DNA of 64,000 bases from Pseudomonas sp. B20(2017) (GTDB lineage Bacteria > Pseudomonadota > Gammaproteobacteria > Pseudomonadales > Pseudomonadaceae), in NCBI RefSeq assembly GCF_002113125.1, contig NZ_NEJP01000001.1:124001-188000 (forward strand), in the 5' to 3' direction. The notes under the pieces were generated by a model. The model was not told the DNA's origin and made no database searches. It saw only the letters and a program-made list of their open reading frames with translations. The translations under genes and the position numbers were made by a program. Every line of letters begins with the position of its first letter. Within the stretch, counting starts at the first letter, position 1. Below are positions 1 to 7,862 of this stretch, one piece after another.

Positions 1-357
1 ATCAAACCCACACCCAACCCACCCGAAACCGACCCCGCCTCGCCCTACGAATCCGCCGATTCCAGAAAGCTTCACGAAGCCGCCGACCGCGCCCTCGATC
101 ACTATCTCTGCCCGCCCGGCTCCACGCCACCACCGCGCAAAAACCGCAGAATGTATGCCGTCACCGCAGACTTCAAAAACGAAGAGCTGCTGGTCGATGC
201 CTGCGAAACCCTGGCCTCAGCCAGAACCATCGTCAATGACTTCACCCAACTCATGCCCGCCTCGCAGCGCAGAACGCTGGTGGGTATTGCGCAATTGATC
301 ATGCTCGGCGAGCTGGCAGTGAATCGGGTGCTGGATAATCTGGAATTGCCGAATTAA
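1..357 (+). CDS. DUF6124-type protein, copy 1 (5' end cut by window)
   Basis: The reading frame is open from base 1 and lacks only its start codon. Base 1 (ATC) aligns with codon 2 of the complete copy at 3384. 118 residues are visible. The N-terminal half is Pro-rich and polar; the C-terminal half is predicted helical, with the shared block NEELL-DACETLASARTIVND and a hydrophobic helix around LVGIAQLIMLGEL. I recognise it as the Pseudomonas family annotated DUF6124; no function is known to me. It has no signal peptide and no membrane segment. It is nearly identical to the copies at 3384 and 5102, differing mainly at residues 51-54 and the C-terminus. A REP element and a terminator follow. 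Confidence 0.85.
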   Translation: MKPTPNPPETDPASPYESADSRKLHEAADRALDHYLCPPGSTPPPRKNRRMYAVTADFKNEELLVDACETLASARTIVNDFTQLMPASQRRTLVGIAQLIMLGELAVNRVLDNLELPN

Positions 358-379
358 AGCGTCGCCACTGATGCCCTCC

Positions 380-406
380 TGTGGGAGTGAGCTTGCTCAC
401 GAAGGC
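380..406. repeat. REP element (diverged single copy)
   Basis: This is a GTGGGAGTGAGCTTGCTCAC-type palindrome, the Pseudomonas REP core with two symmetric substitutions (GTGAGC/GCTCAC instead of GCGAGC/GCTCGC) that keep the hairpin. It lies just after DUF6124 copy 1. Confidence 0.8.
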
Positions 407-441
407 TGACTTACAGGCAACACATCTTTCCAGACAAAAAG

Positions 442-478
442 AACCGCCGTTCCGAATCAACCGGGACGGCGGTTTTTT
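442..478. terminator. Rho-independent terminator after DUF6124 copy 1
   Basis: The stem AACCGCCGT / ACGGCGGTT is followed by TTTTTT and preceded by an A-rich stretch, so it could work in both directions. A closely similar terminator follows copy 3 at 5608-5648. Confidence 0.85.
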
Positions 479-514
479 CATACAGTACACGACCACTCGT
501 CGCAAAACCGCCGT

Positions 515-536
515 CACCTGTCAGATCTGACAGGTG
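515..536. promoter_or_regulatory. Perfect 22-bp palindrome, probable operator
   Basis: The core CCTGTCAGATCTGACAGG extends by CA/TG to a perfect 22-bp inverted repeat. It ends 63 bases before the GTG start at 600. An imperfect copy (CTGTCAGAACTAACAG) lies at 4691-4706, upstream of the divergent unknown gene at 3909-4577. No repressor is identified. Confidence 0.65.
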
Positions 537-599
537 CGAAATTCATCGTTTAGCACTCTGATAGCTCCTGCCCGTTCCCACCGCGCAGGAGCCTTATCC

Positions 600-2906
600 G
601 TGACCACTTCAACCCCACCGGACAACACCGTTTTCGTTCTCTATCCGCCAATCGTCAATGGCCAGACCACGCCCGTGGAAGGTGCACATATCGGAGTGCC
701 CTTGGTCGCCTATGATCTGGTCACCGATGGTGAAGGTGCAGTCGTTCTCGTCGATCCGCCGTCGACGGGCACCATGGATCCCGGAGACGTCATGGAGCTT
801 TGGCTTGAGGGGGAACCGGCAGCACTGGACAGCGAAACCATTGTCGATCCGAACGCACGCACCACGCTGCGTATTCCCAAGGGTCGACTACATCCGGACC
901 GGGTCAACAAGCTGTACTACACGATCAGGCGTGGAAGCAGCAATTTAGGGACGTCCACGCCCCCGCTCGAAATACTCTATAACCGCATCCGTCCCGGCCT
1001 GAAGGATCGCCTGACCGACCCCGGCGGCCACTCTGAACTCAAGCTCCTTCTGCCTGACGCGATCAAGAACGGCGTCGGCCCGGATTTCGTCAGCGCCGAA
1101 GTGTGTGTGGCCTATCCATATTGCCGGGCGTATGACCTCATTACCCTCAAGTGCAATGGCGAACTGCTGGAGCCCAAGCCCAAGGTCAATCCGAATCAGG
1201 CGCCGCAACCACCGAATCCCGGTGACGAAATCCCCATTACCAGTTGCTTCACCATCACCCGCGCCTTTCTGGACGAGGCGAAACGTCAGGACAAAAAACT
1301 GCATTTTTCCTACACCGTCACCGACCAGATCGGCAACGGCCCGGACACTGATGCACCGTGGTCGCCGGTACAGACGGTGGATGAGGACCTGGATGGCGTT
1401 TTACTTCCAATGCCAATTCTGCTTGAACGTAAAGAGGACTATCCCGGTGATGACGCGAGCATCATTGATCTGGAAAAACTGGCGGGTAATCCATTGCTGC
1501 TGGTCGTGATCACCAAAGACAACCGCTTTGTGGTGGGTGACGAGATTGTGGCGACCTATACCACTACAGGGCAATCCGACCCCGTGGTAGTCCGGGGCAA
1601 AGTCGAAGAGGATCCCTTCATTGGGAAACTGCCCTGTTTCCTTGAAGTGCCCAATGACAAGGTCTTCGCTGGCAGCAAGGTGACTGCGAATTATAAATTG
1701 CACAGGCCCACAGTTGGTTTGGTGGGGATTTCCAACACAGCTACCGCAACGGTGACAGAAACCGCCCCGGTCGATTTGGAGCCGCCAACACTGGTGGCAC
1801 CGGCCGTTGATCCGATTGATGTGCTGGCCTATCCCGACGGGGTGACAGTGCGCATCGAGTATCTTGGCGCACTGGAAGGAGACCGCGCACGACTGGTGGA
1901 AGTCAATCCGCCAGCAGGTTCGCCACAGTTTCCGCTGGTGGAGTTCAACAGCAATAAGCGGGTGAACACGGTGTTGAGCCCGGCGTTTCTCTCCGCGCGG
2001 CATGGAAAAGTGATCGAGTTTCGCTGGAATTTGAATCGCAATGGTGGACAAGCGGGTAAGTCAGATGCGACCAAGGTGACATTGTTGAAGATCGCGGATG
2101 GAGATGCGCGGCTACCCTCGCCAAAAATTCCACAGGCACCGGATGACAAAGTGCTGGATTTGAATTCTTTTCAAGGAAACGCTGAGGTTACCGTGCGGGC
2201 GTGGACAGGCATCAGCACGGATAACATTGTGCAACTAAAACTTTCGGGAAAAGACAATAACAATAACGACCACACAATCCCGATATTGACCAACCACAAA
2301 ATAACCGATCCAGAAATAACCTCTGGAATAAAGGAAACGCTAACTAGAGAACAACTATCATCCCTGAAGCATGACACTGAATTCACAGTATCCTTTGAAG
2401 TATTGCCAGGCGCCACCGACAATTCGACGCCCGTTATTTTTCCGAATTTGACTTTAAAGCTATTGAAAAACACTTTAATGACTTCAGAGGATTTTGAGAC
2501 AGCTAGAGAACAATACATGCAGCCTGGCGATGAAGAGAAGCTCCCCAGCATGACCGTTAAGGTAGTAGCAGGACTTTTACACATCTCTCATCTCTCCACT
2601 CGTTATACCCCTCATATAAGCGGAGTGCATTTATTCACGTACCCCGACACCACTATAAGAATCACACTAAGCCACCCAGCAAAAAGCATTAGATTCGGCA
2701 CTGCCACAAACTTTAACACCCCGTCATCATACAAATGCTATGACGAAAACCTACAACCAATTAAAACTCAGTCCACCCCACCATATGATGAACAAAGACG
2801 AGCATGGGTTAACATTACAGAAACACCAAATAAAGAAATTAAATTTATAGATATAACCATTGGAGCATCCGCCTCGTACTTGGATAACTTCACAATGTTC
2901 CATTGA
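600..2906 (+). CDS. Large protein of unknown function with AT-rich C-terminal module
   Basis: 768 residues from GTG at 600, chosen because GCAGGAG sits 8-9 bases upstream. The longer reading frame from 534 would begin inside the palindrome. There is no signal peptide or membrane segment. Residues 1 to ~540 look like repeated beta-sandwich (Ig-like) modules: each has a polar linker and phrases such as VGDEIVATYTTTG and VFAGSKVTANYKL. The last ~120 residues resemble a jelly-roll module ending in FIDITIG and YLDNFTMF, as in some carbohydrate-binding domains; this is inference. From about 2220 base composition drops sharply in GC while the frame stays open, suggesting a recently acquired 3' segment. 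Function unknown. Confidence 0.75.
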   Translation: MTTSTPPDNTVFVLYPPIVNGQTTPVEGAHIGVPLVAYDLVTDGEGAVVLVDPPSTGTMDPGDVMELWLEGEPAALDSETIVDPNARTTLRIPKGRLHPDRVNKLYYTIRRGSSNLGTSTPPLEILYNRIRPGLKDRLTDPGGHSELKLLLPDAIKNGVGPDFVSAEVCVAYPYCRAYDLITLKCNGELLEPKPKVNPNQAPQPPNPGDEIPITSCFTITRAFLDEAKRQDKKLHFSYTVTDQIGNGPDTDAPWSPVQTVDEDLDGVLLPMPILLERKEDYPGDDASIIDLEKLAGNPLLLVVITKDNRFVVGDEIVATYTTTGQSDPVVVRGKVEEDPFIGKLPCFLEVPNDKVFAGSKVTANYKLHRPTVGLVGISNTATATVTETAPVDLEPPTLVAPAVDPIDVLAYPDGVTVRIEYLGALEGDRARLVEVNPPAGSPQFPLVEFNSNKRVNTVLSPAFLSARHGKVIEFRWNLNRNGGQAGKSDATKVTLLKIADGDARLPSPKIPQAPDDKVLDLNSFQGNAEVTVRAWTGISTDNIVQLKLSGKDNNNNDHTIPILTNHKITDPEITSGIKETLTREQLSSLKHDTEFTVSFEVLPGATDNSTPVIFPNLTLKLLKNTLMTSEDFETAREQYMQPGDEEKLPSMTVKVVAGLLHISHLSTRYTPHISGVHLFTYPDTTIRITLSHPAKSIRFGTATNFNTPSSYKCYDENLQPIKTQSTPPYDEQRRAWVNITETPNKEIKFIDITIGASASYLDNFTMFH

Positions 2907-3383
2907 GCGGCTTCTCCTTTGCAGTCATATCGCTGAGCATTGCGCATGTCGCCATGCTCGGCGTAACGACGAATCCCTAAGGGTCTGATGGGATAGCTCT
3001 CAGAGAGAGTCACGCTATCTTTCACCTATTAAACTCCGGCGTTTAAAAGACACCTCCAGACACGCCTTACAGGCCACGAATCCTTGCGCCATTGCCTACA
3101 GCTACGCCAGAATCCGCCGGCTTGTGCGCCTTGGGGGCGGGTTCTATTGTGGATCGGTCGCTGACGAATCAGCGATCGGGTTTAGCGACTCGAATCATAA
3201 ATAGGTGCACCAGCGCTCGATGCCTTGTCGCAGATTCAATGTCTGCAACTCCGCTATGGTGGCTGTATGCGGGAGACCCTCGGGTCTGCCGGGTGCCTAT
3301 AACCGGTTCGCTAACCCGCGTACAGCCGCCACCTTACTGTTTAGCGACAGTTCCGGGCGGCTCCACTTTATAGGAGCTTCACC
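2907..3383. other. 477-base gene-free region before DUF6124 copy 2
   Basis: The first ~115 bases show nothing I can name. The remainder (from about 3035) is the repeated structured leader described separately. No convincing coding frame was seen in either strand. Confidence 0.6.
3035..3383 (+). ncRNA. Repeated structured leader, copy A
   Basis: Starting at GGCGTTTAAAAGACACCTC the region matches 4752-5101 closely. Visible structures: a 10-bp stem with CGAA loop (CGGTCGCTGA / TCAGCGATCG, 3155-3178); a long stem (arms 3258-3273 and 3315-3333) enclosing AGACC-CTCG-GGTCT (3274-3287); and ACTGT-ttagcg-ACAGT (about 3337-3351). TTTAGCGAC at 3181-3189 could pair with the first stem's left arm instead, so alternative folds are possible. 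A ribosome site GGAGCTTCACC follows, then the ATG of copy 2. Differences from copy B tend to preserve pairing. I do not know an Rfam name for it. Confidence 0.6.
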
Positions 3384-3758
3384 ATGATCAAACCAACACC
3401 CAACCCGCCCGAAACCGATCCCGCCTCGCCCTACGAATCCGCCGATTCCAGAAAGCTTCACGAAGCCGCCGACCGCGCCCTCGATCACTATCTCTGCCCG
3501 CCCGGCTCCACGCCACCACCGCGCAAGGCCCGCAAAATATACGCCGTCACCGCAGACTTCAAAAACGAAGAGCTGCTGGCCGATGCCTGCGAAACCCTGG
3601 CTTCAGCCAGAACCATCGTCAATGACTTCACCCACCTCATGCCCGCCTCGCAGCGCAGAACGCTGGTGGGGATTGCGCAACTGATCATGCTCGGCGAGCT
3701 GGCAGTGAATCGGGTGCTGGATAATCTGGAGATACCACCGTCGCCGAACCCCGTGTAA
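3384..3758 (+). CDS. DUF6124-type protein, copy 2 (complete)
   Basis: 124 residues from ATG at 3384, with GGAG 8 bases upstream. The N-terminal half is Pro/Asp-rich (PNPPETDPASPYESAD) and carries a short helix (KLHEAADRALDHYL). The C-terminal half carries the helical NEELLADACETLASA block and an LVGIAQLIMLGELAVNRVLDNLE helix. It is predicted cytoplasmic and soluble. It is the only copy in the window with both an intact start and a fully visible leader. It converges with the minus-strand gene ending at 3909. Family assignment DUF6124 is from recognition; molecular role unknown. Confidence 0.85.
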   Translation: MIKPTPNPPETDPASPYESADSRKLHEAADRALDHYLCPPGSTPPPRKARKIYAVTADFKNEELLADACETLASARTIVNDFTHLMPASQRRTLVGIAQLIMLGELAVNRVLDNLEIPPSPNPV

Positions 3759-3843
3759 AGGCTTGAGAGATACGGCGGCTACCGCAAGAAGCCTTCCAAC
3801 GTTTGCCAAGGCGTGAAACGGAAGCGGTGATGAATGCACAAAT

Positions 3844-3871
3844 GGGCGGCACGCACGTCGTGCGTCCGCCC
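3844..3871. terminator. GC-rich hairpin between convergent genes
   Basis: The inverted repeat GGGCGGCACGCAC / GTGCGTCCGCCC has a near-perfect 12-13-bp stem. It lies between the convergent ends of DUF6124 copy 2 and the gene at 3909. There is no T tract, so intrinsic termination is uncertain. Confidence 0.4.
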
Positions 3872-3908
3872 CTATTCAGCAATGCTCACTGAGGTGGAGC
3901 CTCGACAG

Positions 3909-4577
3909 TCAACTGGCTACCAGAATGTGCGCCGCAGTGATCGGACCGAAAGAGAGGGCTGGATTATCCAGATAGCGCGTGCCTCTGAACACGTTGTTAC
4001 CGCCGACATCGACAAAGTCCTCCTGCGTATACATCAGCACCACCATGGTGACAGGCGCGACGCCAGCGGAGTCCACATGACCTTCCATCAGATTCAGAGC
4101 CCATTCGAAACTTATGAATGGCAGGTCGCCGATTTCGATCGGAGGAGCCCCCGCATCCAGCCGAAAGTATTGCCGTATCGTGATGCGCAATTGGTTGCCA
4201 ACCACCGTGAACGAGGGTTTTCCATATCGCCGCTCTATGGGCCCGCCATCACTCGCCCACTGGTCCATGTAATAACCAGGGTCGGAGAATAGAGCGAACA
4301 ACGACGGGTTATTGCTGATATTACCGGCCGCATCAAAGAAGTAGTTGTAGGAGTAGTGATACGCAAGCCCGGTCAGTTCAGGCCGGATCGCATTGATGGG
4401 ATTATCCAGATAATTGGCAATGAACTGATTGGCCATGACCCGAAAGTTGAGAAAGTCCAGCTTCAGGTCGAACGTCACCTCATAGAAGATGGCCCGCTCT
4501 CCTGCGTCCCTTTCCAGCTTCCCTGAAACGAACTCCATCTCCATGCCCGGCAGTTTTCGGTAAACGCGCCTTGTCAT
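3909..4577 (-). CDS. Unknown 222-residue protein
   Basis: It starts at ATG 4577 and ends at TGA 3909. No signal peptide or membrane helix. It is rich in aromatic residues (YHYSYNYFFD, RYGKPSF, IRQYFRLDAG), with alternating hydrophobic strands suggesting a beta-rich soluble fold. I do not recognise the family. The gene runs opposite to its neighbours and sits alone between two DUF6124 copies. An imperfect copy of the 515-536 palindrome lies ~114 bases upstream of its start (4691-4706), which suggests co-regulation with the large gene at 600. The sequence is an intact open frame with normal Pseudomonas codon use. Confidence 0.7.
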   Translation of the reverse strand: MTRRVYRKLPGMEMEFVSGKLERDAGERAIFYEVTFDLKLDFLNFRVMANQFIANYLDNPINAIRPELTGLAYHYSYNYFFDAAGNISNNPSLFALFSDPGYYMDQWASDGGPIERRYGKPSFTVVGNQLRITIRQYFRLDAGAPPIEIGDLPFISFEWALNLMEGHVDSAGVAPVTMVVLMYTQEDFVDVGGNNVFRGTRYLDNPALSFGPITAAHILVAS

Positions 4578-4690
4578 GATCTACCCCGGATTTCCAATGA
4601 GTGAGTTATCAGCCGCTGCGTTCGCAGAGTGCGAAGAGGCAGCGGCGCGAATTCCGGGTTTATAGGGCGCCTGGGAACAACACGCGTCTA

Positions 4691-4706
4691 CTGTCAGAAC
4701 TAACAG
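4691..4706. promoter_or_regulatory. Imperfect copy of the CTGTCAG palindrome
   Basis: CTGTCAGAACTAACAG differs at two positions from the perfect 16-bp core of the palindrome at 515-536. It lies ~114 bases upstream of the ATG at 4577. Confidence 0.5.
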
Positions 4707-4751
4707 GTCGCGGGACATTTCAGACCGACGGCACCCGTGACTTTTAAATTC

Positions 4752-5101
4752 TGGCGTTTAAAAGACACCTCAAGACACGCCTTCGAGGCTACGAATTCTT
4801 GCGCCGTTACCTACAGCTACGCCAGAATCCGCCGGCTTGTGCGCTTTGGGGTCGGGTTTTATTGTGGATCGGTCGCTGACGAATCAGCGATCGGGTTTAG
4901 CGACTCGGACTTTCTCAGCGCATCAGCGTTCATGGCTTCGTTGTGGGAATCTTCGTCCGCAATTACGTTATGGCGGCTGTATGCGGGAGACCTTCGGGTC
5001 TACCGGGGTGCCTGAGACCGGTTCGCTAACCTGCGTACAGCTGCCACCTTCACCTGTTTAGCGACAGGGAAAGAGTGGCTCCATAACTCAGGAGCTTCAC
5101 C
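4752..5101 (+). ncRNA. Repeated structured leader, copy B
   Basis: Second copy of the leader at 3035-3383. The same elements are present: CGGTCGCTGA-CGAA-TCAGCGATCG (4870-4893); a long stem (arms 4971-4987 and 5030-5046) enclosing AGACC-TTCG-GGTCT (4988-5001), a UUCG-type tetraloop; and CCTGT-ttagcg-ACAGG (5053-5068). The outer pair of the last stem is A-T in copy A and C-G here, a compensatory change. The region between 4905 and 4965 is unlike copy A. The ribosome site GGAGCTTCACC is conserved although the next codon is ATA. Confidence 0.6.
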
Positions 5102-5476
5102 ATAATCAAACCCACACACAATCCACCCGAAACCGACCCCGCCTCGCCCTACGAATCCGCCGATTCCAGAAAGCTTCACGAAGCCGCCGACCGCACCCTC
5201 GATCACTATCTCTGCCCGCCCGGCTCCACGCCACCACCGCGCAGAGGCCGCAAAATGTACGCCGTCACCGCGGACTTCAAAAACGAAGAGCTGCTGGCTG
5301 ATGCCTGCGAAACCCTGGCATCAGCCAGAACCATCGTCAATGACTTCACCCACCTCATGCCCGCCTCGCAGCGCAGGACGCTGGTGGGTATTGCGCAACT
5401 GATCATGCTCGGGGAGCTGGCACTGAATCGGGTGCTGGATAATCTGGAAATACCGTCGTCGCAGACTTCAGCGTAA
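5102..5476 (+). pseudogene. DUF6124-type protein, copy 3, start codon ATA
   Basis: The frame is open for 124 codons and aligns end to end with copy 2, but the codon after the ribosome site is ATA, not ATG. The next ATG (5255) is 51 codons in, has no ribosome site and would remove the Pro-rich half. Either ATA is used inefficiently, or a 74-residue fragment is made, or the copy is silent. The coding sequence shows no stop or frameshift and almost no other decay, so loss of the start is recent if real. A REP pair and a terminator follow. Confidence 0.7.
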
Positions 5477-5507
5477 AGGCTTGAGAGATGTGTCGTGGCC
5501 GCTGACT

Positions 5508-5577
5508 CCTTCGCGAGCAAGCTCGCTCCCACAGTTGACCGCATTCCATTGTGGGAGCGAGCTTGCTCGCGAAGGCG
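5508..5577. repeat. Inverted pair of REP elements (REPIN)
   Basis: CCTTCGCGAGCAAGCTCGC (5508-5534) and GTGGGAGCGAGCTTGCTCGC (5550-5577) are the two halves of a REP doublet, head to head with a 15-base spacer. Confidence 0.9.
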
Positions 5578-5607
5578 GCCTCACAGCCAACACAGTTCAT
5601 CGGGTAT

Positions 5608-5648
5608 GAAAAAACCGCCATCAGGTTCAACCGGAAGGCGGTTTTTTC
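5608..5648. terminator. Bidirectional terminator between DUF6124 copy 3 and flhB
   Basis: GAAAAAACCGCC ... GGCGGTTTTTTC gives T tracts on both strands. It can end the plus-strand DUF6124 transcript and the minus-strand flhB operon, whose stop is at 5661. Confidence 0.9.
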
Positions 5649-5660
5649 ATCACCACAAAG

Positions 5661-6800
5661 TCAAGAATCGCGCCGCAGATCCGGCGGGATCGGCAAGTCA
5701 TCACTGAGCGGATCGGGGCGCTTGCCCTTGCCGGCCTGATGTTGGCGGATCTGGTAGACGTAGGCCAATACCTGAGCGACCGCCAGGTACAGGCCGCCGG
5801 GGATTTCTTCTTCCAGCTCCGTGGAGTAATAGATCGAACGCGCCAGCGCTGGCGACTCGAGGAGCATGACGTTGTTGGCCACGGCGATTTCGCGGATCTT
5901 CAGCGCCAGGAAGTCGCTACCCTTGGCCAGCAGCATCGGCGCCCCGCCCTTCTCGGCGTCGTACTTGAGTGCCACGGCGTAGTGGGTCGGGTTGGTGATG
6001 ACCACGTCGGCATCCGGGATCGCCGCCATCATCCGCCGCTGCGACATCTCGCGCTGGACCTGGCGAATCCGTTGCTTGACCTCCGGCCGACCTTCCTGGT
6101 CCTTGTGCTCGTCGCGCACTTCCTGCTTGGTCATCTTGAGCTTCTTGATGCTCTCCCAGATCTGCACGGGCACGTCGACGGCGGCGATGATGATCAAACC
6201 GCACGCCAGCCACAGAGAGCTCCAGCCCACCAGTTGCAAGCTGTGAATGATCGCCCGGTCCAGCGGCTCGTGGGCGATGCGCAGCAGGTCGTCGATGTCC
6301 GAATTGAGCACCACCAGCGCCACACCCAGCGTGATGAGAAACTTGGCCAGCGCCTTGAGCAGCTCGACCACGGCCTTCATCGAAAACATCCGCTTGAGGC
6401 CCGCCGCCGGGTTCATCCGGCTGAACTTGGGTGCCAGCGAACCGGCGGCGAACAGCCAGCCACCCAGCGCAATCGGCCCGAGGAAAGCGGCCAGCAACAG
6501 GGTGATCATGATCGGCTGAATCGCCAGCAATGCCTGCAATCCGGAACTCATCAGGAACGTCGCCATGGAGCGCTCGTCCATGATCACCTCCCGCGACAGC
6601 GTGAAGTTCTGGCGCATCAGATCCATCAGTTCTTCTGCGAGCATGCCGCCAAAAATCAGCAGCGCGGCAGAGCCGGCGAGCATGATTGCCAGCGTGTTGA
6701 GCTCCTTGGAGCGCGCAATCTCACCCTTTTCCCGGGAGTCCTTCTTGCGTTTCTCCGTGGGGTCTTCTGTTTTGTCCTGACCACTTTCGCTCTCAGCCAT
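5661..6800 (-). CDS. flhB: Flagellar export switch protein FlhB
   Basis: 379 residues. Inner-membrane component of the flagellar type III export gate that switches export specificity from rod/hook to filament substrates. The polar N-terminus (TEDPTEKRKKDSREKGEIARS) is typical. Four membrane segments lie roughly at residues 37-57, 90-115, 145-170 and 190-215. The cytoplasmic domain contains the autocleavage motif NPTH at 270-273. It is the last gene of the fliLMNOPQR-flhB run, 3 bases after fliR. Length fits the family. Confidence 0.98.
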   Translation of the reverse strand: MAESESGQDKTEDPTEKRKKDSREKGEIARSKELNTLAIMLAGSAALLIFGGMLAEELMDLMRQNFTLSREVIMDERSMATFLMSSGLQALLAIQPIMITLLLAAFLGPIALGGWLFAAGSLAPKFSRMNPAAGLKRMFSMKAVVELLKALAKFLITLGVALVVLNSDIDDLLRIAHEPLDRAIIHSLQLVGWSSLWLACGLIIIAAVDVPVQIWESIKKLKMTKQEVRDEHKDQEGRPEVKQRIRQVQREMSQRRMMAAIPDADVVITNPTHYAVALKYDAEKGGAPMLLAKGSDFLALKIREIAVANNVMLLESPALARSIYYSTELEEEIPGGLYLAVAQVLAYVYQIRQHQAGKGKRPDPLSDDLPIPPDLRRDS

Positions 6801-6803
6801 GAC

Positions 6804-7589
6804 TCAGCGCGCCTTTGCCAGTTCGCGTAAAAACTGCAAGGCCTCGGTGGCCAGCGGTTGATACTGATTGAGAATGTCCGCCAGCCCGACCCAGACAATG
6901 AACAGGCCGAGCACCAGGGTCAGCGGAAAGCCGATGGAGAAAATGTTGAGCTGTGGCGCAGCGCGGGTCATCACGCCAAAAGCGATGTTGACCACCAGCA
7001 GCGCGGTGACTGCCGGCAGCACCAGCAACAACGCGGCGCCCAGCACCCAGCCGAGTTTGCCGGCCAGCTCCCAGTAATGTGTGGTCATCAGTCCGCCGCC
7101 AACCGGCAGTGTGGTGAAGCTTTCCGTGAGCACTTCGAAAACCACGAGGTGCCCGTTCATCGACAGGAACAGCAAGGTCACCAGCATCGTGAAGAACTGC
7201 CCGATCACCGCCACCGACACGCCGTTGGTAGGGTCGATCATCGACGCGAAGCCCATGCCCATCTGGATCGCGACGATCTGCCCCGCCACCACAAAGGCCT
7301 GAAAGAACAACTGCAGAGAGAAACCCAGCACCGCACCCACGAGGATCTGCTCGGCAATCAGCAGCAACCCACTGAGGTCCAGAGGACTGACCGCCGGCAT
7401 AGGCGGCAGGTTGGGGGTGATCACCACGGTGATCGCGAAGGCGAAGTACAGACGAATCCGCCGGGGCACCAGCGTGGTTCCGAAGACCGGCATCACCATC
7501 AACATCGAGGCGACGCGAAACAGCGGCAGCATGAACGTCGCTACCCAGGTACTGATCTGGGTGTCGGTCAGCTGAAGCAGCGACTGCAT
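6804..7589 (-). CDS. fliR: Flagellar export gate protein FliR
   Basis: 261 residues, about six hydrophobic membrane segments, usual family length. FliR assembles with FliP and FliQ into the export gate inside the MS ring. The N-terminus (LLQLTDTQISTWVATFMLPLFRVA) and the segment around FALMGMGFASMIDPTNG-like residues fit FliR; MGFASMIDPTNGVSV is seen directly. It starts 3 bases after fliQ ends and 3 bases before flhB, so all are co-transcribed. Confidence 0.97.
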   Translation of the reverse strand: MQSLLQLTDTQISTWVATFMLPLFRVASMLMVMPVFGTTLVPRRIRLYFAFAITVVITPNLPPMPAVSPLDLSGLLLIAEQILVGAVLGFSLQLFFQAFVVAGQIVAIQMGMGFASMIDPTNGVSVAVIGQFFTMLVTLLFLSMNGHLVVFEVLTESFTTLPVGGGLMTTHYWELAGKLGWVLGAALLLVLPAVTALLVVNIAFGVMTRAAPQLNIFSIGFPLTLVLGLFIVWVGLADILNQYQPLATEALQFLRELAKAR

Positions 7590-7592
7590 GGC

Positions 7593-7862
7593 TTAGCCGA
7601 TGACCATCGGAATGTTTTTGTACAACTGCGTGATGTATTCCATGAACGTCTGCACCAGCCACGGGCCGGCGACGATCAGCGTTACCAGCATCACCAGCAG
7701 ACGCGGCAGGAAGCTCAGGGTCTGTTCGTTGATCTGGGTGGCGGCCTGGAACATCGACACCAGCAGGCCCACCAGCAGACTCGGCACCACCAGGATCGCA
7801 ACCATCATCGTGGTCAGCCACAGGGCTTCGCGAAAGATGTCGACCGCTACTTCTGGCGTCAT
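7593..7862 (-). CDS. fliQ: Flagellar export gate protein FliQ
   Basis: 89 residues with two membrane helices (about 15-40 and 50-75), standard for Fli[21 protein letters not shown] and the central [21 protein letters not shown] are highly characteristic. Its ATG overlaps the fliP stop by four bases (ATGA), indicating translational coupling. Confidence 0.97.
   Translation of the reverse strand: MTPEVAVDIFREALWLTTMMVAILVVPSLLVGLLVSMFQAATQINEQTLSFLPRLLVMLVTLIVAGPWLVQTFMEYITQLYKNIPMVIG

Larger units (their letters stand above)
4578..5101. other. 524-base gene-free region before DUF6124 copy 3
   Basis: It contains the upstream region of the minus-strand gene at 3909 (4578-4740, including the palindrome at 4691) and the second structured leader (4752-5101). 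No coding frame is supported. Confidence 0.6.

Noticed and set aside
534..599. Upstream start for the large unknown gene
   Set aside because: It would begin inside the palindrome and has no ribosome site; GTG 600 has GGAG at good spacing.
5255..5476. DUF6124 copy 3 starting at internal ATG
   Set aside because: No ribosome site and half of the conserved protein missing; the full frame from ATA aligns with copy 2.
5508..5577. Repeated palindromes as a CRISPR or attachment site
   Set aside because: Units are inverted REP pairs with irregular spacers, and the same element is dispersed at 380, 11176 and 62308.
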